From DATBGZ01 sp963803115 (lineage in GTDB: Bacteria; Actinomycetota; Actinomycetes; Mycobacteriales; Micromonosporaceae), in contig CAWDLN010000008.1 of the NCBI GenBank assembly GCA_963803115.1, positions 914,777 to 978,776 of the forward strand: a DNA stretch of 64,000 nucleotides, in the 5' to 3' direction. The notes beneath the pieces were generated by a model, which was given only the letters and a program-made list of their open reading frames with translations, made no database searches and was not told the DNA's origin. The position numbers were made by a program, and so were the translations under genes. Shown here one piece after another: positions 1 through 7,849 of this stretch (within the stretch, counting starts at the first letter, position 1; each line of letters starts with the position of its first letter).

Positions 1-668
1 TTTTCCCTCGGTCCGCCTCACCCTGCTCGGGTAGTTCCGTATGTCTACCGGCCGCGGTACTTTCTGTTGGACCTCATCCTTACTCAACGCGAATGCGGAT
101 ACACGGGCCGACCGGCCTGACTCGCTGGGTCCATCGGCACAACGGCCGGCGTATTCCAAGGTCATCCGACAGAAACTTCAGCGTGACTTCATGTTCTGTC
201 GGATGACCTTGGACCTGATGATCGCGGTCGAGCCGTACTGGGGCAAGTTGCTCCGCCTGTGCTTGGTCGCGAGTGGGCCCATCCGGCCCTGACCAGGTCA
301 GTCTGAAACTGGCGAGGACTCGCTCGTGCCGACCGAAACGGCGGGGCGCGAGGATCTGTGCGACTGTCCATACAGGACGCTAGCCGTTAAGGCAGCGATA
401 GCGGTGCAGCCGAGCGATAGAGTAAAGCACCGAGTGGGCAGACAGACGGTGGCAACCCGGCCGCGCCGGCACAAGTCCGTATGGCTCTCACGCAGGTGAC
501 CCGGCGGCGCCTGGGCGCCGGACGGGAGCGGCGCCGCGGCCAGCGCTGACGAGCGGGATCGAGAGATCGTCTTAGGGCCCGCCTCCGCGTCCGCCCCGGA
601 TAGGCAGCGGGCCTCCCCACACCAACGGGTACGCGAGAGCGGAGGCGGGCAATTCGGTGAGTAGCGGG
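1..668. other. Left edge without a supported gene
   Basis: I find no coding region here that I can support. The open frames on both strands give arginine- and proline-rich translations with no recognisable motif and no convincing ribosome binding site. The only clear structure is the perfect inverted repeat at 155-213. The right edge at 669 is the stop codon of a small membrane protein gene on the minus strand. Confidence 0.6.
155..213. repeat. Perfect 20-bp inverted repeat with 19-nt loop
   Basis: The arms 155-174 and 194-213 are exact reverse complements (core CCGACAGAA / TTCTGTCGG). The 19-base loop contains ACTTCA twice. There is no following T tract, so it is not a classic intrinsic terminator. 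It could be a cruciform, an RNA hairpin terminator of the kind common in actinobacteria, or a two-fold protein binding site. Confidence 0.75.
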
Positions 669-857
669 TCAGGTCTTGTTCGGGCGTAGTGCCGCGGCCA
701 GGGTGATGAGCCCGATGAAGACCAGGCCAGCGGCGACGAACCAGCCGCCACTCGGGAGTGTGATGGTGACGGTCTTGGCCAGTGCCCACACCGCCACCAG
801 CGCGAGGAACGCGCATCCGAATATCAGTGCCGCCACATCAGTGGCATGTCTCTTCAT
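669..857 (-). CDS. Small two-helix membrane protein
   Basis: A 62-residue protein with two hydrophobic segments (about residues 8-28 and 37-56) joined by a short loop, and a basic C-terminus. No named family is recognised. Its ATG overlaps the stop of the upstream LiaF-like gene in an ATGA arrangement (854-857), so the two are translationally coupled and probably work together at the membrane. That coupling is the main evidence that it is a real gene. The function is unknown. Confidence 0.7.
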   Translation of the reverse strand: MKRHATDVAALIFGCAFLALVAVWALAKTVTITLPSGGWFVAAGLVFIGLITLAAALRPNKT

Positions 858-1609
858 CGATGTACCTCCACGTTTCCGACATTCACGGTGGCGCGAAGCA
901 TGAGCTCACCGCCGCCGGTGCCGTCCGATCCCAGGTCGGTGACGGTATGCCTGGACTGGCCGATGCCGCCCCACTGTTCGCCGAAGACCACGGCGTTGCC
1001 GACGTTGACCTGGATGTCGGCCTGTACGTCGACCCGGGACGGAACGACGATGGTGAGATTGCCCGCGCCGAGATTGACCTGCACTTCTTTGGTCTGGCCG
1101 CTGAAGTCCACTCCGGACATGTCGAGGACGGCGTCGCCGACGTTGGCCGCATAGTTGGCGTCGACCTGGTCTACGGTCAGTGGCCGCCAGGTCGAGGCAG
1201 TCGTGCCGACCTCGTCGGCGCGTTCGGCCGCCGACACGATGACGAGGGCGAGCGCCAGCATTGCGCCGAAGACCGCCAGCGACCAGCCTCGGCCGTACCA
1301 CGCACGGACGATGAGGCCGAGCCCGACGATCGTCAGCGGCAATGCGACATACGCGCTCGCGGCGACGTCCGCGCCGGCGAGATCGATCATGCCCAGCACA
1401 CCAACCGCCAGGGCGACGACTGGCAGGACGATCCGCGCAATCCGATCGTGGGGCGCGGGTAGTGGACCGGTCGGGCCGGCGGGGCTAGGCGTTGGCGGTG
1501 GGTTTGTGGGCGCCGGTGGGCTGGGCGGCGCGGCCGCCGTTACCCCCGCGACAGCGTTGGGCTTCCGCGTTATCGTTTCGGGCGCCGGCTGGTATTCCTG
1601 TATCTGCAC
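854..1609 (-). CDS. LiaF/PspC-type membrane protein with C-terminal beta-repeat domain
   Basis: A 251-residue protein. The GTG start at 1609 is chosen because AGGAGG lies six bases upstream. Residues 1-75 are rich in proline and alanine. Three transmembrane helices follow (around IVLPVVALAVGVLG, YVALPLTIVGLGLIV and AVFGAMLALALVIV). The C-terminal third alternates beta-strand-like repeats (VGDAVLDMSG, VQVNLGAGNLTIVVP, IQVNVGNAVVFG), like the LiaF C-terminal domain of cell-envelope stress proteins. Unlike many actinobacterial relatives it has no N-terminal PspC domain. It forms an overlapping pair with the small membrane protein downstream. A role in envelope stress is inferred from the family. 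A DosR-like half palindrome lies about 100 bp upstream. Confidence 0.7.
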   Translation of the reverse strand: MQIQEYQPAPETITRKPNAVAGVTAAAPPSPPAPTNPPPTPSPAGPTGPLPAPHDRIARIVLPVVALAVGVLGMIDLAGADVAASAYVALPLTIVGLGLIVRAWYGRGWSLAVFGAMLALALVIVSAAERADEVGTTASTWRPLTVDQVDANYAANVGDAVLDMSGVDFSGQTKEVQVNLGAGNLTIVVPSRVDVQADIQVNVGNAVVFGEQWGGIGQSRHTVTDLGSDGTGGGELMLRATVNVGNVEVHR

Positions 1610-1707
1610 GACACACCTCCTGGTCGGGTGGCCCGCAGGAGGGCCTCCCAACGTCTACGAGATCGCGCGCCTGCGCGGTCCTTAAGGGCTGAACGGCACC
1701 TTCTCCC

Positions 1708-1721
1708 GGGACAAACGGCCG
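1708..1721. promoter_or_regulatory. Weak DosR-like box
   Basis: GGGACAAACGGCCG matches the half site GGGAC and most of the opposite half of the boxes at 12022 and 3292. It lies about 100 bp upstream of the LiaF-like gene on the minus strand. This is the weakest of the set that I list and could be chance in GC-rich DNA. Confidence 0.3.
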
Positions 1722-1784
1722 GCGCGAGGCAGCCACGGACTTGGTACGTCGACCCGCTCATTGGGAGGCGGCGCTCTCGCCGAT

Positions 1785-2222
1785 CTAGTGAATCGCATCG
1801 ACGGTGACCCGCCGCGCTCGCACCCGGACGATGACGCGGGATTCCTTTTCGCGCTGCGCCTGCGGATATACGTATCCGTAGAAACGTGGATGGTGGGTGT
1901 AGGAGCGGGTCAGGGCGTCCAGGTGGTCGATCGCGCCCTGACGAACGAGCTCCGCCTCGCCGCGAAGCTGCACGTACCGTGCGGTGTTGTCCGGGTCCAC
2001 GACGAGCAGGCTCATTTTACGGTTCGCCATGAGGTTGCGTCCGCTCTGCCGTTCGAGTGTCGTGTTGATCCGCGCGCACTCCCCGTCGTAGTCCACCCAC
2101 ACCAGGCACGAGTGCGGTTGTCCGTTGGGCATCAGCGTGGTGAGGACGCCCACGATCGGTGCCGTGAGCAGGTCCACGTGCGACTGGGGCACGGGCCGAC
2201 TCGTTTGCGCCTGCACGGTCAC
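1785..2222 (-). CDS. PPOX-class (split beta-barrel) flavin/F420-binding oxidoreductase, copy 1
   Basis: A 145-residue protein of the pyridoxamine 5'-phosphate oxidase fold. The GTG start at 2222 is chosen because GGGAGG lies six bases upstream. It shows the family order: strand VGVLTTLMPNGQPHSCLVWVDYDG, then the cofactor-contact stretch RINTTLERQSGRNLMAN, then KMSLLVVDPDN and YVQLRGEAEL. In actinobacteria this subclass often uses coenzyme F420 or a flavin to reduce small molecules. Which cofactor is used cannot be read from the sequence. It sits 11 bp after a paralogue, so the two form an operon that arose by duplication. Confidence 0.85.
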   Translation of the reverse strand: MTVQAQTSRPVPQSHVDLLTAPIVGVLTTLMPNGQPHSCLVWVDYDGECARINTTLERQSGRNLMANRKMSLLVVDPDNTARYVQLRGEAELVRQGAIDHLDALTRSYTHHPRFYGYVYPQAQREKESRVIVRVRARRVTVDAIH

Positions 2223-2233
2223 GGCACACCTCC

Positions 2234-2704
2234 CTACCACGCGGACGCGACGACCCGAATCGGGTTGATCCGGCAGAGCACCGGAACCTCGACCGCCGCG
2301 ACCTCGGCGGGTACCACGTCGCCGAAGTAGCGCACAGTTCTGGTCAGGTACTTCGAAGCGATGGAGTCAAGATGGGCGCCTGCGCCCTCCTGCGTCATCT
2401 CGGCCACCAGCCCGCGGATCTCCAGGTAGCGCAGCTGCTCGCGCGGGTCGTAGCACAGCAGCGTGACCTTGGGGTTGCGGCGCATGTTGCGTTCTTTCTG
2501 GAATCCACGCATGGTGTTGACCCGAACGAACTCGCCGTCGAAGTCGCACCAGACGACCGACGTCTGTGGGCAGCCATTCGGCATCATCGTTGTCAGGGCC
2601 GCCACCCGTGGGCACTCGACCAGGTCCAGATGCGACGACGGAATGCCGCCGGCCGATTCGTGCCTAGCACTGGGGCCTACGATCAGAGTCCTCACGTCCG
2701 CCAC
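2234..2704 (-). CDS. PPOX-class (split beta-barrel) flavin/F420-binding oxidoreductase, copy 2
   Basis: A 156-residue paralogue of the next gene downstream. It has the same landmarks: VAALTTMMPNGCPQTSVVWCDFDG, RVNTMRGFQKERNMRRNPKVTLLCYDP and YLEIRGLVAEM. GTG at 2704 is the only start that keeps the N-terminal extension; no strong ribosome site is seen, and a later start near the SHLDLVECPRV segment is possible. The pair may be controlled by a DosR-like half site (GGGACTT at 2763) about 55 bp upstream. F420 or FMN dependence is inferred from the family. Confidence 0.85.
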   Translation of the reverse strand: MADVRTLIVGPSARHESAGGIPSSHLDLVECPRVAALTTMMPNGCPQTSVVWCDFDGEFVRVNTMRGFQKERNMRRNPKVTLLCYDPREQLRYLEIRGLVAEMTQEGAGAHLDSIASKYLTRTVRYFGDVVPAEVAAVEVPVLCRINPIRVVASAW

Positions 2705-3441
2705 GTGCTCATCGAACCGGGCCTTATGAACCCACGGCTAGAGTCAGACGGCTCGACTGTCGGGGACTTGAACCCTGGCGGTTGCACCCTTAGTGGCGCT
2801 TGACACGGCGTTTAGTTGCTCATGCCGGCGGTCGACAGTAACCGCGGCACCTGGCAGCGGGCTCATCGAGTTGAATGGCACCGGGTCAGATGGCGATGAA
2901 CACTCCGTCGTCGTGGCCGGACGTCTGGTCGGCATGGCGTGCGGGAGGCCATTCGATGCGTGTCTGCGCCCGGTTCGGCCCGATCAAGCACGAGCGTCCG
3001 TCGCGGCGCAGTGCCGGTGCTGCCAGATACGGTCCGGGGGAACATTGCCTACCTCCGAGTGTGTGGAAACCATGCCCGTCATAGCGTGCCCGCGACGGAA
3101 TGTCGCACGACACGGTCGCCGGCACGTTGTTCGAACACCAGCCCGCAATGTCCATCGTCCGTAGAACACCGCGGCGTTCCTTGCTCGAAACGATGCGCGC
3201 TCGCGAACGGACGCACATGGGTAGGTCGGCCTGAAGTTCCGGCTCAATCGTCCCGCGCATCGATGTTGCGTGCGTCAGCAGTCACCTTTCGAGGACCTTT
3301 GGCCCGGGCACGCGGGTCGGTCGGCAATTGCCCGGGGTGTGACGCCGCTCGACGCTTAGCGGAAGGGCGATATCGCGCGGGACAGTCGCCTCGTAATGAC
3401 CATCGCGAAGTCCGTCCCGACCTGAGTGGGAGGTGCTTACC
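2705..3441. other. Intergenic region of 737 bp between divergent genes
   Basis: No gene can be supported. It contains a DosR-like half site (GGGACTTGAACCCT, 2763-2776) on the PPOX side and a better box at 3292-3305 on the aldolase/phosphatase side. The first overlaps a T-arm-like string (GGTTCAAGTCC on the minus strand) without a tRNA around it. GC content is lower than in the flanking genes in parts, so decayed coding sequence is possible. Confidence 0.5.
3292..3305. promoter_or_regulatory. DosR-like box upstream of the aldolase/phosphatase operon
   Basis: AGGACCTTTGGCCC shares 13 of 14 bases with the box in front of narG (GGGACCTTTGGCCC) and has near dyad symmetry. It ends 136 bp before the ATG at 3442, which is rather far but compatible with a long leader. 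Confidence 0.5.
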
Positions 3442-4587
3442 ATGATTACGCTCAGCGTCATCAAGGCCGACACTGGCGGATACGTCGGTCACACCGCAGT
3501 ACATCCAGCAATGATCGTCGAGGCTGGAGCCGCCCTTCGCGCGGCGGTCGGATCGGATCTGCTTATCGACGGCCAGGTTGCAAGCTGTGGGGACGACCTG
3601 TCGCTGATCATGACCCACCGCCACGGCGCTGATGCAGAGGCGGTGCACGCCTTCGCCTGGGACGTGTTTACGCGTACGACGGAGGTGGCCCGCCGGCTCG
3701 GCCTCCACGGTGCGGGCCAGGACCTGCTCTCGGACGCGTTCAGTGGCAACCTGCGTGGGATGGGGCCAGGCTACGCGGAGCTGACGTTCACCGAGCGCAC
3801 GAGCGAACCCGTTATCTGCTTCCTCGCCGACAAGGCCGAACTCGGCGCCTGGAACTTGCCGCTGTACAAGATGTTCGCCGATCCCTTCAATACGCCCGGC
3901 CTCGTGATCGACTCAAAGATGCACTGTGGATTCCGATTCGAGGTGTACGACCTGTACAAGGAGCAGTGCATCACGTTCGACACGCCGAAGGATCTCTACG
4001 ATCTGCTCATGTTCATCGGCGCTCCGTCGAGGTACGTCGTGCACCAGGTCGACTCCCCGACCCTTGGTGAAACCGCCGCAGCGACGTCCACCCAGCGGCT
4101 GTCGTTGATCGCTGGAAAGTACGTGGGCACGGACGATCCGGTGATGATCGTGCGCTGTCAGTCCGGGCTGCCGACGGTTGGCGAGGTCCTCGAGCCCTTT
4201 GCCTTCCCATACGCGGTCGCGGGCTGCATGCGTGGCTCGCACCACGCGCCGATAATGCCGGTCTCGGTGGAGCAAGCCCACTCGGCCCGCTTCGATGGGC
4301 CGCCACGGGTTGTCGCGCTTGGCTTCCAGGTCAAGGATGGCCACCTGCACGGTCCGCGGGACCTGTTCGCCGATCCGTCCTTCGACCGCACTCGACAGCA
4401 AGCCAACGAGGCCATGGATTACCTGCGCCGGCATGGCCCATTCGAGCCGCATCGGCTCGCGTTGGATGACCTCGAATACACCACGATGGGGGAGCTGGAG
4501 CGCAGCATCGCGGATCGTTGGACAACCATTGCAGATCCTCGGGACAAACTTCCAACGGCGAGTGCTCTTGACGAAGGGGTGGACTAG
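3442..4587 (+). CDS. Bifunctional fructose-1,6-bisphosphate aldolase/phosphatase (archaeal type, FBPase class V)
   Basis: A 381-residue protein; the ATG at 3442 follows GGGAGG by eight bases. The N-terminus TLSVIKADTGGYVGHTAVHP, with Asp/His metal ligands, and the segment AGKYVGTDDPVMIVRCQ are hallmarks of FBPA/P, which makes fructose 6-phosphate from triose phosphates in one protein. Lys226 and Tyr227 fall where the Schiff-base lysine and catalytic tyrosine of the family are expected. The enzyme drives gluconeogenesis in one direction and is typical of archaea and deep-branching thermophiles, with scattered bacterial copies. Here it directly precedes a stress-protein gene and is preceded by a DosR-like box, suggesting use during energy limitation. 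The function is secure by family; its physiological role is inferred. Confidence 0.9.
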   Translation: MITLSVIKADTGGYVGHTAVHPAMIVEAGAALRAAVGSDLLIDGQVASCGDDLSLIMTHRHGADAEAVHAFAWDVFTRTTEVARRLGLHGAGQDLLSDAFSGNLRGMGPGYAELTFTERTSEPVICFLADKAELGAWNLPLYKMFADPFNTPGLVIDSKMHCGFRFEVYDLYKEQCITFDTPKDLYDLLMFIGAPSRYVVHQVDSPTLGETAAATSTQRLSLIAGKYVGTDDPVMIVRCQSGLPTVGEVLEPFAFPYAVAGCMRGSHHAPIMPVSVEQAHSARFDGPPRVVALGFQVKDGHLHGPRDLFADPSFDRTRQQANEAMDYLRRHGPFEPHRLALDDLEYTTMGELERSIADRWTTIADPRDKLPTASALDEGVD

Positions 4588-5109
4588 ATGGCAACCGAAC
4601 GTGGACGGGTCGTCGTCGGCGTCGGTGAGTCGCTGTCCGCGTTGGAGGCGTTGAGACGTGCGGTCGCTGAAGCACGCCGGCGAGACGCCGTGTTGCGAGC
4701 GGTCCGCGTCTGGCATGTCGACGCACGCACAGACCTTGTCGAATACTATGCCGGTCGCATCGAGATTGGTGCGAATGCCGACGAAATCATACGGCAGTCG
4801 TTCTATCGGGCGATGGGTGGGCTGCCGCGCGACATCAGCTTCGAGTTGATCGCAGTTGAGGGCGCCGTCGGTCCAGCCCTGGTCAGGCAGGCGTCAAACG
4901 ACGACGATCTCCTTGTGCTCGGTGCACCGGGACGGCGTTGGTGGACCCCGGCGCGATTCAGTGTCATCCGGCATTGCATTGACAACGCGGCGTGCCCGGT
5001 CCTGGTCGTTCCGGCCCCGACGCTCGCCCGGGCCTACGGCATCAAGGCGTCAGGCCGTGCGATGCGGCGGGAATTGCAGCGCCTGTTCGAGACCACGGGC
5101 TCGGTGTAG
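4588..5109 (+). CDS. Universal stress protein, single domain
   Basis: A 173-residue UspA-family protein. It begins RVVVGVGESLSALEALRRAVAEA and ends with the nucleotide-binding stretch LLVLGAPGRRWW...SVIRHCIDNAACPVLVVPAP. In that stretch the usual G-x2-G-x9-G(S/T) motif is poorly preserved, so ATP binding is doubtful. The ATG abuts the stop codon of the aldolase/phosphatase gene with no spacer, so the two are cotranscribed. A C-terminal basic tail of about 25 residues extends beyond the fold. Confidence 0.85.
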   Translation: MATERGRVVVGVGESLSALEALRRAVAEARRRDAVLRAVRVWHVDARTDLVEYYAGRIEIGANADEIIRQSFYRAMGGLPRDISFELIAVEGAVGPALVRQASNDDDLLVLGAPGRRWWTPARFSVIRHCIDNAACPVLVVPAPTLARAYGIKASGRAMRRELQRLFETTGSV

Positions 5110-5135
5110 GGCGATTAAGCGAGTCCCGCATTCCG

Positions 5136-6794
5136 CTAGTGGATGATCGGCGGATAGTCGGGGATCCACATGGAGCCCTCCACAAGGGACTCGACATCGG
5201 AATCGTCTAGCGTCGGGCTGAGGTCCGCGTCTCGGGCCTCGCTGGCCACCGCGATAGCGATCGCACGCGAGATCGAGCGCAGATCCGCCAACGCCGGGTA
5301 GATGGAACCTTGGAGCAACCTTTCCCGAGGAGTCAGCTTCGCCAGCGTTTTCGCCGCGACAAGGAACATCCGATCGGTGATCTCCCGAGCTCGAGAGACG
5401 ATCGCGCCCAGCCCAACCCCGGGGAAGATAAACACATTGTTTGCCTGCCCGACTAGTCTCGGCCGTCCGCCGACCAGAACCGGGTCGAATGGACTCCCCG
5501 TGGCCACGATCGCACGGCCATCACTCCACGCGAACAGCTCGGCTGGCGTCGCCTCTGCATGTGCGGTCGGGTTCGACAGGGGCAGCACGATGGGGGCGGG
5601 CACATGCGCCGCCATCTCGCGAATAATGGGCTCGGAGAATGTCCCTGCGGTGCCTGTCGTTCCAATGAGGATCGTCGGAGCGACGGTACGGACGACGGTC
5701 TCCAGGTCGTACCGGCTGGCCGCGGGAAAGCCATACCGCGACAACTCCCGATCTGGGAGCGCGAAGGGTCGCTTGTCCGCGTCGACATCCTCGCGACCGG
5801 AAAAGACAAGGCCGCGCGAATCTACCAGCACGACCGCGTGCCGCACATCGACGCTCGGGTCTTCGTCGCGTATCACGGCCTCGACGAGACGGGCGATGCC
5901 GATCCCCGCGGCCCCGGCGCCAGCGATGACCAGTCGTTGGGTTGCCAGGGATTCGCCGCGGTGGCCAAGCGCCGAGAGCAATCCGGCCAGCACGACGGCC
6001 GCCGTGCCCTGAATGTCGTCGTTAAAGCTTGTGACGCGATGCCTATATCGATCGAGCAGACGCATGGCGTTGTGTTGCTTGAAGTCCTCCCACTGGAGCA
6101 CGACGCCCGGGTACTGGGTCGCGACGGCATCAACAAACTCCTCGATGAAGGCGTCATAGGCGGCACCGCGCAGCCTCGGCTTCGGATATCCGAGATAGAG
6201 CGGATCACCAAGCAGGTCTTCGTTGTCCGTTCCGCAGTCCAGAGATACCGGGAGCGTCTCGGACGGCGGCACGCCTGCACCGGCGATGTACAACGCGAGC
6301 TTGCCGACCGGGATGCCCATCCCGCCGGCGCCGAGATCGCCGAGCCCAAGGATCCGTTCGTTGTCCGTGGCCACGACAAGCCGCGTCTGCGGGCGGTCAA
6401 TGTTGCGCAGCAGCGCTCGCATGCAGCCCATGTCATCGGGGGTGATCCAGAGACCTCGAGGCCGGCGCAGGATGTGGCTGAACTGGCGGCAGGCATCGCC
6501 GACGGTCGGCGTGTAGACCACTGGGGCCAGCTCCTCGAGGTGATCGAGAAGAAGCCGATAGAACAGAGTTTCGTTGCGGTCCTGGAGCGCCGCCAGTCCG
6601 ATGTAGCGCTCGAGGTTGTCTGACTTGCGCCGCAGATGTTCGAGCTCAAGCGCTACTTGCTGCTCGATCGTCGCGACGCCGTACGGCAACAGCCCCCGCA
6701 ATCCGCACAGCTCGCGCTCCTCGCGCGTGAATGCCGCATCCTTGTTGAGGATCGGACGAGCGACAAGCTCGTAGCCTCGCACCTCCGGGTTCAT
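5136..6794 (-). CDS. NAD-dependent malic enzyme
   Basis: A 552-residue protein of normal length for the large NAD-malic enzymes (SfcA/MaeA type). It decarboxylates malate to pyruvate with NAD reduction. Seen in the sequence are LRGLLPYGVATIEQQ near the N-terminus, VVYTPTVGDACRQFS, the catalytic-region string LGLGDLGAGGMGIPVGK, LQWEDFKQHNAMRLLDRYR, FNDDIQGTAAVVLAGLLSA with metal ligands, and the dinucleotide site VIAGAGAAGIGIA. It converges with the stress-protein gene that ends at 5109 and is divergent from another stress protein. The box at 6885 lies 91 bp upstream and could serve both directions. Confidence 0.93.
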   Translation of the reverse strand: MNPEVRGYELVARPILNKDAAFTREERELCGLRGLLPYGVATIEQQVALELEHLRRKSDNLERYIGLAALQDRNETLFYRLLLDHLEELAPVVYTPTVGDACRQFSHILRRPRGLWITPDDMGCMRALLRNIDRPQTRLVVATDNERILGLGDLGAGGMGIPVGKLALYIAGAGVPPSETLPVSLDCGTDNEDLLGDPLYLGYPKPRLRGAAYDAFIEEFVDAVATQYPGVVLQWEDFKQHNAMRLLDRYRHRVTSFNDDIQGTAAVVLAGLLSALGHRGESLATQRLVIAGAGAAGIGIARLVEAVIRDEDPSVDVRHAVVLVDSRGLVFSGREDVDADKRPFALPDRELSRYGFPAASRYDLETVVRTVAPTILIGTTGTAGTFSEPIIREMAAHVPAPIVLPLSNPTAHAEATPAELFAWSDGRAIVATGSPFDPVLVGGRPRLVGQANNVFIFPGVGLGAIVSRAREITDRMFLVAAKTLAKLTPRERLLQGSIYPALADLRSISRAIAIAVASEARDADLSPTLDDSDVESLVEGSMWIPDYPPIIH

Positions 6795-6884
6795 ACCTCA
6801 GACCATGGGCGGCTGGTTGCCCAAACAGTAGGGTCTGCCGACCATCCTTCATGTGCTCTTAGGCCCTAACGGCGGACTCGAGAC

Positions 6885-6898
6885 GGGTCGATGGGCCC
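6885..6898. promoter_or_regulatory. DosR-like box between malic enzyme and Usp genes
   Basis: GGGTCGATGGGCCC has the GGGnC...GGCCC layout of the other boxes. It ends 75 bp before the Usp ATG at 6974, the same spacing as the box in front of the acyltransferase gene. It overlaps the 12-bp palindrome GATGGGCCCATC. Confidence 0.4.
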
Positions 6899-6973
6899 AT
6901 CCGGACAGGCGCCATGCCCCTGCCGTCGCAGGTCCATTCACGCGACCCTCATGGTGAGGGAAAGGGGTGTGCC

Positions 6974-7819
6974 ATGCCGATCGAGCCAATCGGGCCAGTG
7001 GTCGTCGGGGTCGACGGATCAGCGACGAGCATGGTCGCTGTGGATCTGGCGGCGGAGGAGGCAACGGGCCGGATCGTGCCGTTGCTAGTTGTCAACGCGT
7101 CGGGTGACCCGGGTCGGGACCAGCCGCCGGCCGAGCGGGCCGTGCGGTTGCTGGACCTGGCTGTGTCGCGGGCGCTCGCCGATCATCCAAGCTTGTCGGT
7201 GTGGGCGGAGTGTCTGACAGGCCCGCCGGCGGACGCCTTGGTCGAGCGATCGAAAGGCGCGAGTCTGCTAGTGCTCGGCCATCGCCAGTCTGGTTCCCCG
7301 GACCAGTCGGCCGGTTCGGTGGCGCAGGAGGTCGCCCGGCGAGCGACGGTGCCGGTGATAGTACGCCGACCGCTCGACACAATGGTGCCCACAGTGGACG
7401 AACCGTGGCCGGTCGTGGTCTGCATCGCAGGAGCACCGGGCGACGACCGCGTCGTGGAGTTCGCGTTCGGCGAGGCATCGCTACGTGGCGCGCCACTGCG
7501 CGCCGTACACATCTGGCCCGGGGCGACCGCCGGAACGAGTGGCGCTCAGGTCGGCTTCGCCGATGCGCGCGATGCCGCCGATCGCACAATCATCGACGTT
7601 TTGACACCGTGGTCCGAGAAGTACTCGGACGTGGTGGTCCATCGCGTGATCAGGCACGGCCTTGACGTCCCGGTCTCTCTCACCGCGGCGTCGAAGTCGG
7701 CGCAGCTGATCGTCGTGGGTTCGCCCCGACGTGATGGAGCCCGCAACGCGCGTCCGTGGGTGGCCGAGACCCTGATTCACCGCGCCGGCTGCAGCGTTGC
7801 CGTGGTCCCGGTGGAGTAG
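6974..7819 (+). CDS. Tandem-domain universal stress protein
   Basis: A 281-residue protein with two Usp domains (about residues 8-130 and 140-280). The ATG at 6974 follows a GAGGGAAAGGGG ribosome site. Each domain starts with a strand and Asp (VVVGVDGSATSMVAV; PVVVCIAGAPGDDRVV) and ends with a loop (LLVLGHRQSGS...; LIVVGSPRRDGARN...). The first domain keeps VDGS, typical of ATP-binding Usp proteins of the dormancy type in mycobacteria; the second lacks the glycine-rich loop. The acyl-CoA synthetase follows after 30 bp, probably in one transcript. Confidence 0.88.
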   Translation: MPIEPIGPVVVGVDGSATSMVAVDLAAEEATGRIVPLLVVNASGDPGRDQPPAERAVRLLDLAVSRALADHPSLSVWAECLTGPPADALVERSKGASLLVLGHRQSGSPDQSAGSVAQEVARRATVPVIVRRPLDTMVPTVDEPWPVVVCIAGAPGDDRVVEFAFGEASLRGAPLRAVHIWPGATAGTSGAQVGFADARDAADRTIIDVLTPWSEKYSDVVVHRVIRHGLDVPVSLTAASKSAQLIVVGSPRRDGARNARPWVAETLIHRAGCSVAVVPVE

Positions 7820-7849
7820 CAGCTCGATCAATCACCGGGAGACCGCGAC

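Noticed and set aside
298..816. Long open frame on the minus strand
   Set aside because: It overlaps the supported small membrane protein gene in another frame, is rich in Arg/Pro/Ser as expected for an unused frame of GC-rich DNA, and has no motif or ribosome site.
2744..2830. T-arm-like string on the minus strand (GGTTCAAGTCC) suggesting a tRNA
   Set aside because: No consistent D arm, anticodon loop with U33, or 7-bp acceptor could be fitted around it. The same bases are better explained as part of a DosR-like half site, GGGACTT.
3378..3392. Further DosR-like site (GGGACAGTCGCCTC) closer to the aldolase/phosphatase start
   Set aside because: Only one half site is good and dyad symmetry is poor; the box at 3292 is clearly better.
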